Of a DNA stretch of 64,000 nt, positions 47,258 through 55,917 are shown piece by piece. Position numbers and translations under genes: made by a program. The notes beneath the pieces are model-generated. The model was not told the DNA's origin. It saw only the letters and a list, made by a program, of their open reading frames with translations, and ran no database searches. Within the stretch, counting starts at the first letter, position 1, and every line of letters starts with the position of its first letter. Origin of the DNA: Shewanella ulleungensis (GTDB taxonomy: Bacteria > Pseudomonadota > Gammaproteobacteria > Enterobacterales > Shewanellaceae); the NCBI RefSeq assembly GCF_014648315.1, contig NZ_BMQW01000001.1:372001-436000 (forward strand), given 5' to 3'.

Positions 47258-47836
47258 ATGAACGTACATGCTGAGCATTTCAATAAGAGTTTAGATAAGT
47301 TGCTAGTCGACGTTAAACTCGAGATGGTTGCATTTAATCAAATTCAACTTGAGCGTTCGCTTAAAACCTTCTGTGAATCGTTTAATCTTCTTAGTACTCT
47401 AAAACCAAGCTCCGATGATAGCGTCGAATCCCCCGCATCAATATTGCTCGACTCATATCAAGCACCCTTGTTAGCAAGTAAAACTGAGGCAGGTTATTAT
47501 CGTTTAATTTCTGGATTATTGACCTATCAAAAGCTGTGTAAAATATATGCTGGTGATGCCAAAGCTCTAGTACCTTGTATTGTATTACCTCGGCGTCCTA
47601 ATAAAGATATACTTCATTTATTAATGCTCAATGATATTGTAAGGCCTTTATTAAAACAGTTTGTTAACGTCTCAGGAGATTCAATTACTCAATCTTTATC
47701 TGCATGGTTTATCACCGATGAACACCCGTCAGTGTTTAATTCCCCACAATGGCAGTCGTTGTTTCCAATGATAAAAACTAAAACGCAATTATGCGAGTGG
47801 TTACATATCAGCACTAAAGTGGTTAAATTAAGATGA
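47258..47836 (+). CDS. Small first protein of the recombinase trio, unknown
   Basis: 192-residue cytosolic protein, no recognised domain. It is the first of three overlapping genes next to the attachment site. The last residues end in a helix-rich part (TKTQLCEWLHISTKVVKLR) that resembles a helix-turn-helix, so DNA binding is possible. Start ATG 47258 follows AGGGGG by four bases. Its stop overlaps the next start (ATGA). The small-large-large order recalls Gamma-Mobile-Trio islands (GmtX-like position), but I cannot confirm homology without a search. Confidence 0.65.
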   Translation: MNVHAEHFNKSLDKLLVDVKLEMVAFNQIQLERSLKTFCESFNLLSTLKPSSDDSVESPASILLDSYQAPLLASKTEAGYYRLISGLLTYQKLCKIYAGDAKALVPCIVLPRRPNKDILHLLMLNDIVRPLLKQFVNVSGDSITQSLSAWFITDEHPSVFNSPQWQSLFPMIKTKTQLCEWLHISTKVVKLR

Positions 47837-50370
47837 AAAGTCTTAAGCAATATCTAGTTGAACATATTTGTCGGTATGGTGAACTCAACATGCCGCATAT
47901 TGGTAAAGATGAGATCAGTGAAGATTTAGATGATTTTGTTGATCGTATTTTTGCCCCAGAGTCACTTGGAGGCCTTAAACAAGTTATTAAATTGATCGCC
48001 CGCGTTAGAAATATATCCTTTCACTCAGCACAATCGATAATGAAAGAGTTAAATTTAGCAATGTATATTTTTGATGCATTGCACAAGTATAGTTTTGATA
48101 TCGAAGACCGTTATATCAGCAATGAATATCATCGGACCAAGTATCAAAAAGGGTGGTGCAGTGAATATCCCTTTTATGTTGTATTGCTTAAATCTTATGA
48201 GTACAACCTGACGATAAAATCATGCGAATTATTTGCTACATTCATCAATCACTATTACTCAGTTTTAGATACCCTCAGAGACAAAGACTTGGCCAGGGAA
48301 TCTTCAACCCGGGAAGAAGATGCCTGTTCTAATTTCAGGCTTTTCATGAGAACCAATGTTGCTGAACTGAATTTTGTACGCGAGACAATTCCCAATACAA
48401 CAGGCGATTCACCAGCGGCCATTGCCCACCAACTGGATCAATATCTTACTAGTAAAGAAACATGGCCATATCTACCACATAAAAATTATCTTCGAATACT
48501 GTGTCATTTCTTTTCCAACGATTGGAAACCAGCAAAACATATCACACGAAGAAGACCTGCAATTGATAGAGTACCTAAACGTTATGCAGATCCAATAGCC
48601 ATTCCGATTGTTGGAGCTCACAATGATATTTTCGCATTAATTCCAGATGAACCATTAATACCAAACAGTGAAGGTTTAAATGATGATGATCAATTTGCTG
48701 CTCAGACATTTGTAATTAATAACCGTGACGTTGATACAAAACGTGATAAAACAGAATTACTCGACACAGCTATTCCTTTCAATAAGCACGTACAAAACCG
48801 AACTGCTATTGATGTCACTGCAAGTGTTCGACGCTCTCATAATATGGGCATACAAAATACACAATTATTAATGCCTGAAGAGCTTAATTTCCTCATTGAA
48901 AAATTAATCCTGATGGGGCATAGACCAGGCAACCGCGAAATGGCAATAGTGATTTGGCTAATGTTGTTGCTAAGCAAATCTATAGAAGAAATACAAAGCT
49001 TAGTCGTGTTTACTGACTTATCTAAAAAACAGCAGGGCTTGTATATCGATGAACTTGGGCAAGGGTGGTGGTTTTTCTATGTAAGCCATTCAGCAAAAGC
49101 TAAGCTGGATAACGAAGGGCTAAGGGAAGTTAAAGAGGAGGTTTTCACGCCATGCCCCGAGTTTTTACAAAAACTCATAGTTGAAAATCGGCAGACTCAG
49201 TTAACCGGACCTATCCTTAAGGAAAAAGATTCAAAAATAATTACGAGTTCACTCGTTCGAAAACTAAAAAAGCTATCAGATCGACATGCTTCAGCCCGCG
49301 TAAGTGTCCGACGATTGGTTAACTTTGTTAGTTATTATTTAAATTCAACTGATGTTATCGATCCTATTTTTATCGACTATAGCTATGCAGTACATATGTA
49401 CACGACTCGTGTTGCGAGAAGTTACGCGAATGTCAGGGATGATTTTAGAACCGAGAAACTCTGCAAATTATGGCAAAATGTTGAACAAGATATTCAACGG
49501 TACTCGGGTAAACCACTACCGTTTTCATTATTTGAACTTCGACATTTTGATCAAACTAATCCTTTTATGGGCTCATCGTTCACACCGACAAATGATGCTA
49601 TATCAACCTTAATTAACTCGTTAACAAAGCGAGTCTCGGCCTCTATACCTGGTTTTCAACATCGGTTATTAGATATGATTGATTATCATAATGCATTTAC
49701 CGCTTACACAGCTTGGATGCTGCTATTTGGAACGGGTTATAGAGCAGCTTGGAATCCGTTACCGACATTTGCCTTATTTTTACCGTCATTAAATTTAATG
49801 GGGATAAGTGATAAAGACGATTCAGACTTTAGTCATTCTCGTATCGTCGCAGTGCCCAATGTTTTAGTATCTCAATTGAAAGAATATAAACGTCACTTAG
49901 GGTGCTTACGTTCATTGTTGCGTGTGTTACTGCCAAAGATGTGCAGTACGATTGACAACATAGTTGACGTTCAGCAAAACGTGTTGAACTTTAATCATAC
50001 TCAGGCAACACAATGGTACAAAGTCATCCGTAATTCACGTAAACAACAAGGTCCTTTCTTTTTTTTACATAGACAAGGCAATAGTGTTGTAGCGACAAAT
50101 TTATCACCATCAGAGCTTGTTAACTATTGTAAAAACACAATACAGCTGCCTGCTAATGCTGGACGACATTGGTTGAAATCTCATTTACTAGAGAAAAATA
50201 TTTGTCCTGAGTTAATCAATTTCCAAATGGGTCATTGGCAAGCCGGAGAAGTGCCATTAGGTCATTATTCAGCTTTAAGCCATGTTGAAGCCATCAATGA
50301 AATAGTCCCTGTGCTTGATGAGTTATTTGAGGAGGTTGGATGGAAATCATTAAAGTCCGTCATTTCATAA
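47833..50370 (+). CDS. Large tyrosine-recombinase-like protein 1 of the trio
   Basis: 845-residue protein whose C-terminal third shows a diverged tyrosine recombinase core: Arg637 in GTGYRAAWNP, Arg778 in AGRHWLKSHLL (the usual first His of the HxxR motif is Asn here), His801 in QMGHWQ and a candidate nucleophile Tyr812 in LGHYSAL. The large N-terminal region is not recognised and probably binds DNA or partner proteins. It overlaps the third gene by 31 bases, so the three proteins are made together and likely act as one complex for island excision and insertion. Confidence 0.75.
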   Translation: MKSLKQYLVEHICRYGELNMPHIGKDEISEDLDDFVDRIFAPESLGGLKQVIKLIARVRNISFHSAQSIMKELNLAMYIFDALHKYSFDIEDRYISNEYHRTKYQKGWCSEYPFYVVLLKSYEYNLTIKSCELFATFINHYYSVLDTLRDKDLARESSTREEDACSNFRLFMRTNVAELNFVRETIPNTTGDSPAAIAHQLDQYLTSKETWPYLPHKNYLRILCHFFSNDWKPAKHITRRRPAIDRVPKRYADPIAIPIVGAHNDIFALIPDEPLIPNSEGLNDDDQFAAQTFVINNRDVDTKRDKTELLDTAIPFNKHVQNRTAIDVTASVRRSHNMGIQNTQLLMPEELNFLIEKLILMGHRPGNREMAIVIWLMLLLSKSIEEIQSLVVFTDLSKKQQGLYIDELGQGWWFFYVSHSAKAKLDNEGLREVKEEVFTPCPEFLQKLIVENRQTQLTGPILKEKDSKIITSSLVRKLKKLSDRHASARVSVRRLVNFVSYYLNSTDVIDPIFIDYSYAVHMYTTRVARSYANVRDDFRTEKLCKLWQNVEQDIQRYSGKPLPFSLFELRHFDQTNPFMGSSFTPTNDAISTLINSLTKRVSASIPGFQHRLLDMIDYHNAFTAYTAWMLLFGTGYRAAWNPLPTFALFLPSLNLMGISDKDDSDFSHSRIVAVPNVLVSQLKEYKRHLGCLRSLLRVLLPKMCSTIDNIVDVQQNVLNFNHTQATQWYKVIRNSRKQQGPFFFLHRQGNSVVATNLSPSELVNYCKNTIQLPANAGRHWLKSHLLEKNICPELINFQMGHWQAGEVPLGHYSALSHVEAINEIVPVLDELFEEVGWKSLKSVIS

Positions 50371-53300
50371 GAAACCTCAATGAAAGTGGAAAATTACACC
50401 CTTTATATCGAGAGGTGTTTGATGCTTTCGTTGAACAAAATGAACATGCATTTGAAGACTATAATCAAAGCAAAGTTGATGATGTTCAAGGCAAAGAGAA
50501 AGTTGAAGAGGATTTTTATCAATCTTATAAAAACTTACTTGGGCATTTAAAAAAAAGATTTATTCAATCAGAAACAAAAATTTTACCTGAAGAACTAGAG
50601 GCGTTAATTGCGCAACTAAAACCAGCGGTGTTGAGTAAGCAAACGCAATTATTGATTTTGCAATCAATACTCAATTATGCCAAAAAACACCATGGTATAG
50701 ATTCACCCAACATACCGTCTATTGTTACTCTTAAACGAGATAAACCTATTATATCGCCGGTTGAGCTCGTCAAGCTGCCAATTGTTGATATGCTTTACTC
50801 ACAACTCGATAAAGAATTAATTAGCCCAAATAGAGCTCTATCTAATAACGAAAAACTAGGGCGAGCAGCACTGTTAGTTTATTTAACAGTGAATGTGAGC
50901 AAGACTCAGGAGCTTCTTTCGATCCTTGAGCATCCTCAGGATGTGTTTTACGTCGGCGGGATTTGTTATTGGCAAAAACAACAGACAACAGATCAATCAC
51001 GATACATATTGAGTGATGTTGCGGTAATGGCATTACAACAATGGGCTAACGTCAAACAAAGTACATCAAAGATCCAAGCGTGTATCGTAAAGTATTTAAA
51101 CAGGGCATCTGAATTTGATTGGTCAGATCTATCAATGCTTAGATTACGTACGCTTAGAAAAATTCACAACATACTGCACTTAGGACCAGTACAGTATCAA
51201 ATGTATTTTTTACCCAGTGTGAGCCAAGCGCTACCAGAGCATGCTTTTATGCGAATATTAACAAATAAAGCATGCTTACATTCGATGCCACATTTGTTAG
51301 GGGTAAGTGATCAAGGCACAAACGAATTTAAGCAATGGCGACATGTGGCGAACAAAAACCATTGCTTTATCGCTATTGATACTACATTAAAACAACTAGA
51401 TGACATTTATTCGGATTTAATCAAAGAAGCATCAAGATCAGCATGTTTAGATACTTTGAGTAAAAAGCTTAAGGCATTAGATGTAACCGCCAATCCTTAT
51501 CTCTGGCTGCTATGCTCTTGGTTATTTTCACTGTTAAAAAATGGAGGTACCTACAAGCGCCGATTAAAGTTGGCCACTGCAGTGGATTATGTCAGAAGTT
51601 TGAGCAAGCCGTTTCTCGCCGTATTTAGTACATGCGATATAGAGTTATTATCGGGTGAAGATTGGGCTGATAAGCTCAATGAATCAGCAGAAATGTTTAC
51701 CTCAGCACAACGAAAAAAGTATGTGTATTATTTCGCACAGTTTTTAGTCGAAACAAATTTAGTTCGAGATCTCTGCCTATCCGATATTGATGTTATTGGT
51801 AGTTCTAGTGAAGTTGACGCGAATTTAATTTCACCAAGTCATATTGATGAAGTCATGGAATATCTCACAGATCATGTTCAAGATGATCTTGTTTATCAAT
51901 ATGCTTATTTTTTGTTATGTTTTTGCTTTTACAGCGGCTTGCGAAGAAATGAAGCTGCAAAATTAACCTGGGCTGACTTTTCATTTGCAGTCAATACGCC
52001 AGCCAAAGATGCATTTGACTATGTGCAGCTTTCGGTTAGACCCAATCAGCATCGCACGCTCAAAACGACTTCTGCTCGTCGTGAGTTACCATTAGATGCG
52101 CTTTGGCCAAAGACAGCCATAGAAAAGTTACGGGTGCGATATCAAATACAGCAACACTCAGGTGCAAACAAAAAGGCGCTATTGTTTGACGATGCAACTC
52201 GAGTTAATCAGGCTTATGAGTTAATAACAGATTTAATCCGTCACTTTACTCAAGACTACACTTTACGAATTCATCATCTTCGTCATAGTTTTGCTAATTG
52301 GTCTTGGTGCCGCTTAAATCCAAGAACCATAAAGCAGGGGCGTGTACAACTAACGATGTTCGGTCATCAAATATTTGATGATGATTATCTACAACGGTTA
52401 CAAACTCGATTACGCTATAATATGAATAGCCGTAAAAAAATGTTCATTTTGGCTCATTTGATGGGACATAAAGATGTTCAATCAACGTTAAATAGCTATT
52501 TACACCTTAAAGATATTTTGTACTACCTAGACTTAAAGCCTTACTTTACGTTAACTAAGTATTTTACTTCAGAATGTGTTGGGCGAGTATCTTGGCTAGA
52601 ACCTGAGCCCGGCTTAAGTTTGGCTGAAAGATTAAACTATTACACTCGAGATACAGAAGCGAAATTAGCGATAAAGCCTGCACCATTAACGTCATCCTTG
52701 TCGGTTCCAACATTTTCAACGTATGTCCAAGAAATAAAACCCAATATTGAGATAAGCAGCATGACTTGGGCTCGCGCACTGAACGCCTTGAAAGTCAGCT
52801 CGGTTATAGAGTCTTCTCAATATTACAATCTTCCACTCGAAGAATTACAGCAACTGCTTAATAATGCAGAGCAAATACATCAACATTACCCGCGCATAGG
52901 TAGGCGACTTCCATTGATCCCAGCCTTTCCAAGATTACATAATGCCGACTATGTTGCCAAAGCTGATGCAACTGTCGCTAAATCCAGTAAAGTATTTATG
53001 TATCTTTGCGACAAATTCGACAAGAGTATTGGTGTTGAACCATTAACCTTATCTAATGTGAGGCTGAGCATGGAAATATTAAAATACGCCGTACCAGGAA
53101 AGGATTATGCTTTAAGGTGTCCCGACTCAACAGTGTCAAGAATATTTATTCGCTTTTGTCAGTTACTGGACTTAAAAGATAGGCATTTAAAGTTCAGGTT
53201 TCATCGTGCGGATTTGACGAAAGAGCAGTCACAGTGTATTGAAAATCGATGGAAAAAAACTATCACAGATTACGGATTTGATGTAAATAATTTTGTAGTA

Positions 53301-53456
53301 GCAAGTGAAAGTGAAGGGCGCTTTTTAGGTAAACATGACGGTAATGGTTTTTTAGTAATCGCATTGGTCAACAATAGATATAAGCAGGCACAACGCCATC
53401 AAAGCATATTTAGCTTTTTGCACTTTTTGCTCATTTTGAGTTACCAAGCAAAATAA
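50340..53456 (+). CDS. Large tyrosine recombinase (integrase) 2 of the trio
   Basis: 1038-residue protein with a complete tyrosine recombinase catalytic set in its middle: Arg535 in YSGLRRNEAAKL, a Lys region near TLKTTSARRELPL, His645-Arg648 in HHLRHSF, His710 in LMGHKD and nucleophile Tyr720 in SYLHL. About 530 unrecognised residues lie before it and 300 after it, much longer than ordinary phage integrases. GGAGG precedes the start within the end of the previous gene. As the only member with a fully regular active site, it is the likeliest strand-cutting enzyme at the tRNA-Val site. Confidence 0.85.
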   Translation: MEIIKVRHFIRNLNESGKLHPLYREVFDAFVEQNEHAFEDYNQSKVDDVQGKEKVEEDFYQSYKNLLGHLKKRFIQSETKILPEELEALIAQLKPAVLSKQTQLLILQSILNYAKKHHGIDSPNIPSIVTLKRDKPIISPVELVKLPIVDMLYSQLDKELISPNRALSNNEKLGRAALLVYLTVNVSKTQELLSILEHPQDVFYVGGICYWQKQQTTDQSRYILSDVAVMALQQWANVKQSTSKIQACIVKYLNRASEFDWSDLSMLRLRTLRKIHNILHLGPVQYQMYFLPSVSQALPEHAFMRILTNKACLHSMPHLLGVSDQGTNEFKQWRHVANKNHCFIAIDTTLKQLDDIYSDLIKEASRSACLDTLSKKLKALDVTANPYLWLLCSWLFSLLKNGGTYKRRLKLATAVDYVRSLSKPFLAVFSTCDIELLSGEDWADKLNESAEMFTSAQRKKYVYYFAQFLVETNLVRDLCLSDIDVIGSSSEVDANLISPSHIDEVMEYLTDHVQDDLVYQYAYFLLCFCFYSGLRRNEAAKLTWADFSFAVNTPAKDAFDYVQLSVRPNQHRTLKTTSARRELPLDALWPKTAIEKLRVRYQIQQHSGANKKALLFDDATRVNQAYELITDLIRHFTQDYTLRIHHLRHSFANWSWCRLNPRTIKQGRVQLTMFGHQIFDDDYLQRLQTRLRYNMNSRKKMFILAHLMGHKDVQSTLNSYLHLKDILYYLDLKPYFTLTKYFTSECVGRVSWLEPEPGLSLAERLNYYTRDTEAKLAIKPAPLTSSLSVPTFSTYVQEIKPNIEISSMTWARALNALKVSSVIESSQYYNLPLEELQQLLNNAEQIHQHYPRIGRRLPLIPAFPRLHNADYVAKADATVAKSSKVFMYLCDKFDKSIGVEPLTLSNVRLSMEILKYAVPGKDYALRCPDSTVSRIFIRFCQLLDLKDRHLKFRFHRADLTKEQSQCIENRWKKTITDYGFDVNNFVVASESEGRFLGKHDGNGFLVIALVNNRYKQAQRHQSIFSFLHFLLILSYQAK

Positions 53457-53810
53457 ATGCAACTTCTTCATTACTGTGAACTAAAATAATATTTAAGATC
53501 ATAGGTATATGATTTTAGTGCTTGCGAGTCCTATTTTTGAAGATACTGCACCTGATAAAAGTTACCAAAAAATCTGCAATATCATTAATTAGAGCAAAGT
53601 GATCGAAATCAAAATTTTTATAGATTTTATCGAATGAATTTGTAACATTTGTCGTGGTTTGAATGGTTATTTGATTAAGCGTGATTTTTTAGGTCATTAG
53701 ATATCAGCCGAACGAGTCTGAACTAATACAGGTGATTTTACAAATATCACTAATATGATCATACTGTTGATATGTAAGACTAAGTTAGACAGCACATATA
53801 AGGTGGGTAA
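53457..53810. other. Non-coding gap after the recombinase trio
   Basis: About 350 AT-rich bases. I see no gene, terminator or clear repeat in it; it likely holds the promoter for the leader peptide and 95-residue protein. Confidence 0.4.
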
Positions 53811-53840
53811 ATGAACTACTTTGCAGAGGATCCCTTCTAG
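53811..53840 (+). CDS. Nine-residue leader peptide
   Basis: ATG with a good ribosome binding site (AAGGTGGG) encodes MNYFAEDPF and stops at 53838-53840, inside the left arm of the hairpin that covers the next gene's ribosome binding site. A ribosome finishing this peptide would open the hairpin. Called from sequence arrangement only. Confidence 0.5.
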   Translation: MNYFAEDPF

Positions 53841-53859
53841 GTAATGTAAACCTGGAGGG
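53832..53859 (+). promoter_or_regulatory. Hairpin covering the ribosome binding site of the 95-residue protein
   Basis: CCCT(53832-53835) pairs with AGGG(53856-53859) and AGGT(53839-53842) pairs with ACCT(53850-53853), with a short internal loop that can also pair partly. The right arm includes GGAGGG, the ribosome binding site for the ATG at 53863. It fits translational attenuation or coupling to the leader peptide. Confidence 0.55.
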
Positions 53860-53862
53860 TAA

Positions 53863-54150
53863 ATGAAAAAACTAAAACATCAGTACCGAAAACGTATTAA
53901 AAGCCAGTGTCAATATTTTTGGGGTTATTATCCCAGCGTACGCAGTGGAGCCCACAAGCACTTTTCAACAAAACAGGAAAAGGGTTATTACTTCCTTCAT
54001 ATGATTGAGTGCAAAGGTTACCCGATCAAGTTACGAGCAGCTCGTGGAAGATCGTTGGCTAACCCATGGGATGACTATCCAGCGTATGTGTATGACCTAG
54101 CAAAAAGTTGGAAGCATAATTCCAAACGACGTTATCAGTACTACAAGTAA
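53863..54150 (+). CDS. Small basic protein, unknown
   Basis: 95 residues, strongly basic and rich in Lys, Arg and Tyr (MKKLKHQYRKRIKSQCQYF at the start, KRRYQYYK at the end), with no membrane segment. It could bind nucleic acid, but I do not recognise the family. GGAGGG lies just before the start but is held in a hairpin (see 53832), so translation is probably controlled through the leader peptide. A terminator follows at 54164, making it a one-gene unit between the recombinase trio and the cargo. Confidence 0.65.
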   Translation: MKKLKHQYRKRIKSQCQYFWGYYPSVRSGAHKHFSTKQEKGYYFLHMIECKGYPIKLRAARGRSLANPWDDYPAYVYDLAKSWKHNSKRRYQYYK

Positions 54151-54163
54151 ATCTCACGATGAT

Positions 54164-54187
54164 AAAGCTCCTTCTTTGAGGAGCTTT
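54164..54187 (+). terminator. Intrinsic terminator after the 95-residue protein gene
   Basis: Arms AAAGCTCCT and AGGAGCTTT with a six-base loop, followed by a T-rich tail (TCTTTTTT). Confidence 0.9.
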
Positions 54188-54230
54188 TCTTTTTTGGATG
54201 TTACAAAAGCGTCGAACCACTAATTTTATT

Positions 54231-54303
54231 GTAAGCGTCCGGGCAATTACACCTATCTTTTAACATTCCAAGGTAACAGGCTGTCAATATCAACAGATCC
54301 TAA
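54231..54303 (-). mobile_element. IS66-family remnant (terminal repeat and transposase C-terminus)
   Basis: GTAAGCGTCCGGGCAATTAC at 54231 resembles the terminal repeat of IS66-type elements (GTAAGCG). On the - strand, reading into it, a frame ends LGSVDIDSLLPWNVKR with stop at 54253-54255; LLPWN close to the end is typical of the IS66 transposase. Nothing convincing of the transposase remains further upstream. Confidence 0.5.
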
Positions 54304-54426
54304 GCAGTTTAATTTAAATCGGAGTCGGGCGATAAACTTGTTGTTAAATGGATGTAAATGTTGGATGTTAAGCATCTCTTAACTACACTGAGAACGAAAA
54401 AACAACAAGAGTAAAGGGAGTTCAAT

Positions 54427-55914
54427 ATGATTTACGAATGGGTCGATTTTTTCCTGAAAATAATCTGGTTGTCGTCGTTTGCCGCTGTTTTAACTTTGTT
54501 ATCTAAACCCAAAGGCGCTCGATTTTTTTTATTGGTTGTGGGTCTTATTTGCATGGCAATGTTGGAACTTATTTATGCCAATAGTGATGTTGACACCTTA
54601 TATTACGACAATCCGGTGTGGATTTTCTCACTGATTGTTGGCAATTGCACTTTGTTGCTTGCTGGCTTGTTGTCGCTGTTTTATCTGAAAAGCCATTTCT
54701 CTGGAATTGGCAGTAAAGATACGGGCAGTATTAAAGAAGCGCTTTCAGTCATTCCTGTGACCGCTGATAATCCGGCAGAAGCGCTAAATTCGGCGAGACA
54801 AGCATTGTATCTGGAGGTCGAGACAATTTTAGTGCAGCTCAAACTACCAGACTCTACCAATATCCAATTATTACAATCTCAAAACTATTCAGCGGTAACC
54901 TTTGTCAGCTTGTCGATGTTTCAACCGGCTTTTCCCGACGGCGCCTTGGCTAATAAACTTGGAACTCAGTCGTTGGTTTTGATTCGCCTGGATGCACATC
55001 CGTTTATGCGTTTTCCGATAACCTATTCTATCCGTGTAGAGTCGTCATATAAGTTGCAGGAATTTTCCGATGTATATCAAATTAGCCTAGAGCAACTGTC
55101 ACGTTTGATCACGCAGTTACTGCAAGGGGAACGTTGGCACTTTAAACCAAAGCGCTTGAAGCAAGCCCCCATACAAGTTTGGCGTCCGGCTAATAACCCC
55201 CGCGATTACAAGCAGTGGCGTGGTGTGGATATCGTCATGATGGTGATACCACCATTACTGATTTTTCCGTTGCTGCGCAGGATATTTTTTGGCAAAGCCA
55301 AGCGGTTGAAACTGACTACAGGTAAACCCTCAATTGAGCCTAGACAGTTATTACAACTTGATTCTTGGCAGGTGGCGATTAAGGGATTGCAGGCTTATGC
55401 AGAACAACTTGAAACCGAGTTTGTTAACGCTATGCAGGCCAATACTAGTCAGTTCGGCAAATTAAACGAAGAGCTTATTTGGTATTGGGATGTTGACGGT
55501 AAAGTTGAGCGCAAACAATATGTGTTCAGTATTGGCAGGGCGTTGGTGTTTATTAAAATCTATGCGTACGGTGATGATTTGTATATCGGCTGGGATGCAC
55601 ATGTCAATGCCGGCAGCTGGGCAGAGAAAAATATTGGTGCAGGCTATGCTCATCACGATGGCACTCGCTTGGATGTGTACAGTATTGAATCTGAATGGCA
55701 TCAGCCGAACGAATTCGATATCAGCGATGCAAATTTTGCGTTGGAGACTGTGCATGCCACTTTGGTAAAGCTAACTAAGCGATTGATTAAAGAGCGCGAT
55801 GTGGATCAGGATATTGACTTCACCATTGTGCGAGAGTCCAGATCTGGTGTGTTGAATTCGCAGCAAAAACCTGCCAGTAACGAGAAAAAGAAACGCTTTA
55901 TGAGAACAGGCTAA
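54427..55914 (+). CDS. Membrane protein of the TIR operon, unknown
   Basis: 495 residues, family not recognised. Three membrane helices lie in the first 100 residues (IIWLSSFAAVLTLL, FFLLVVGLICMAML, WIFSLIVGNCTLLLAGLLSLFYL), a soluble part follows (about 105-270), then a further hydrophobic segment (VDIVMMVIPPLLIFPLLRRIFFG, about 278-298) and a soluble C-terminal domain rich in Trp and charged residues (WDAHVNAGSWAEKN, HHDGTRLDVYSIE). A ribosome binding site AAAGGGAG precedes the start. It ends three bases before the TIR gene, so the two are surely co-transcribed; a membrane sensor or effector partner for the TIR protein is a reasonable inference. Confidence 0.7.
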   Translation: MIYEWVDFFLKIIWLSSFAAVLTLLSKPKGARFFLLVVGLICMAMLELIYANSDVDTLYYDNPVWIFSLIVGNCTLLLAGLLSLFYLKSHFSGIGSKDTGSIKEALSVIPVTADNPAEALNSARQALYLEVETILVQLKLPDSTNIQLLQSQNYSAVTFVSLSMFQPAFPDGALANKLGTQSLVLIRLDAHPFMRFPITYSIRVESSYKLQEFSDVYQISLEQLSRLITQLLQGERWHFKPKRLKQAPIQVWRPANNPRDYKQWRGVDIVMMVIPPLLIFPLLRRIFFGKAKRLKLTTGKPSIEPRQLLQLDSWQVAIKGLQAYAEQLETEFVNAMQANTSQFGKLNEELIWYWDVDGKVERKQYVFSIGRALVFIKIYAYGDDLYIGWDAHVNAGSWAEKNIGAGYAHHDGTRLDVYSIESEWHQPNEFDISDANFALETVHATLVKLTKRLIKERDVDQDIDFTIVRESRSGVLNSQQKPASNEKKKRFMRTG

Positions 55915-55917
55915 CCG

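Noticed and set aside
53863..54150. Antitoxin or excisionase call for the 95-residue protein
   Set aside because: It is small and basic but shows no helix-turn-helix or toxin-partner pattern that I can point to.
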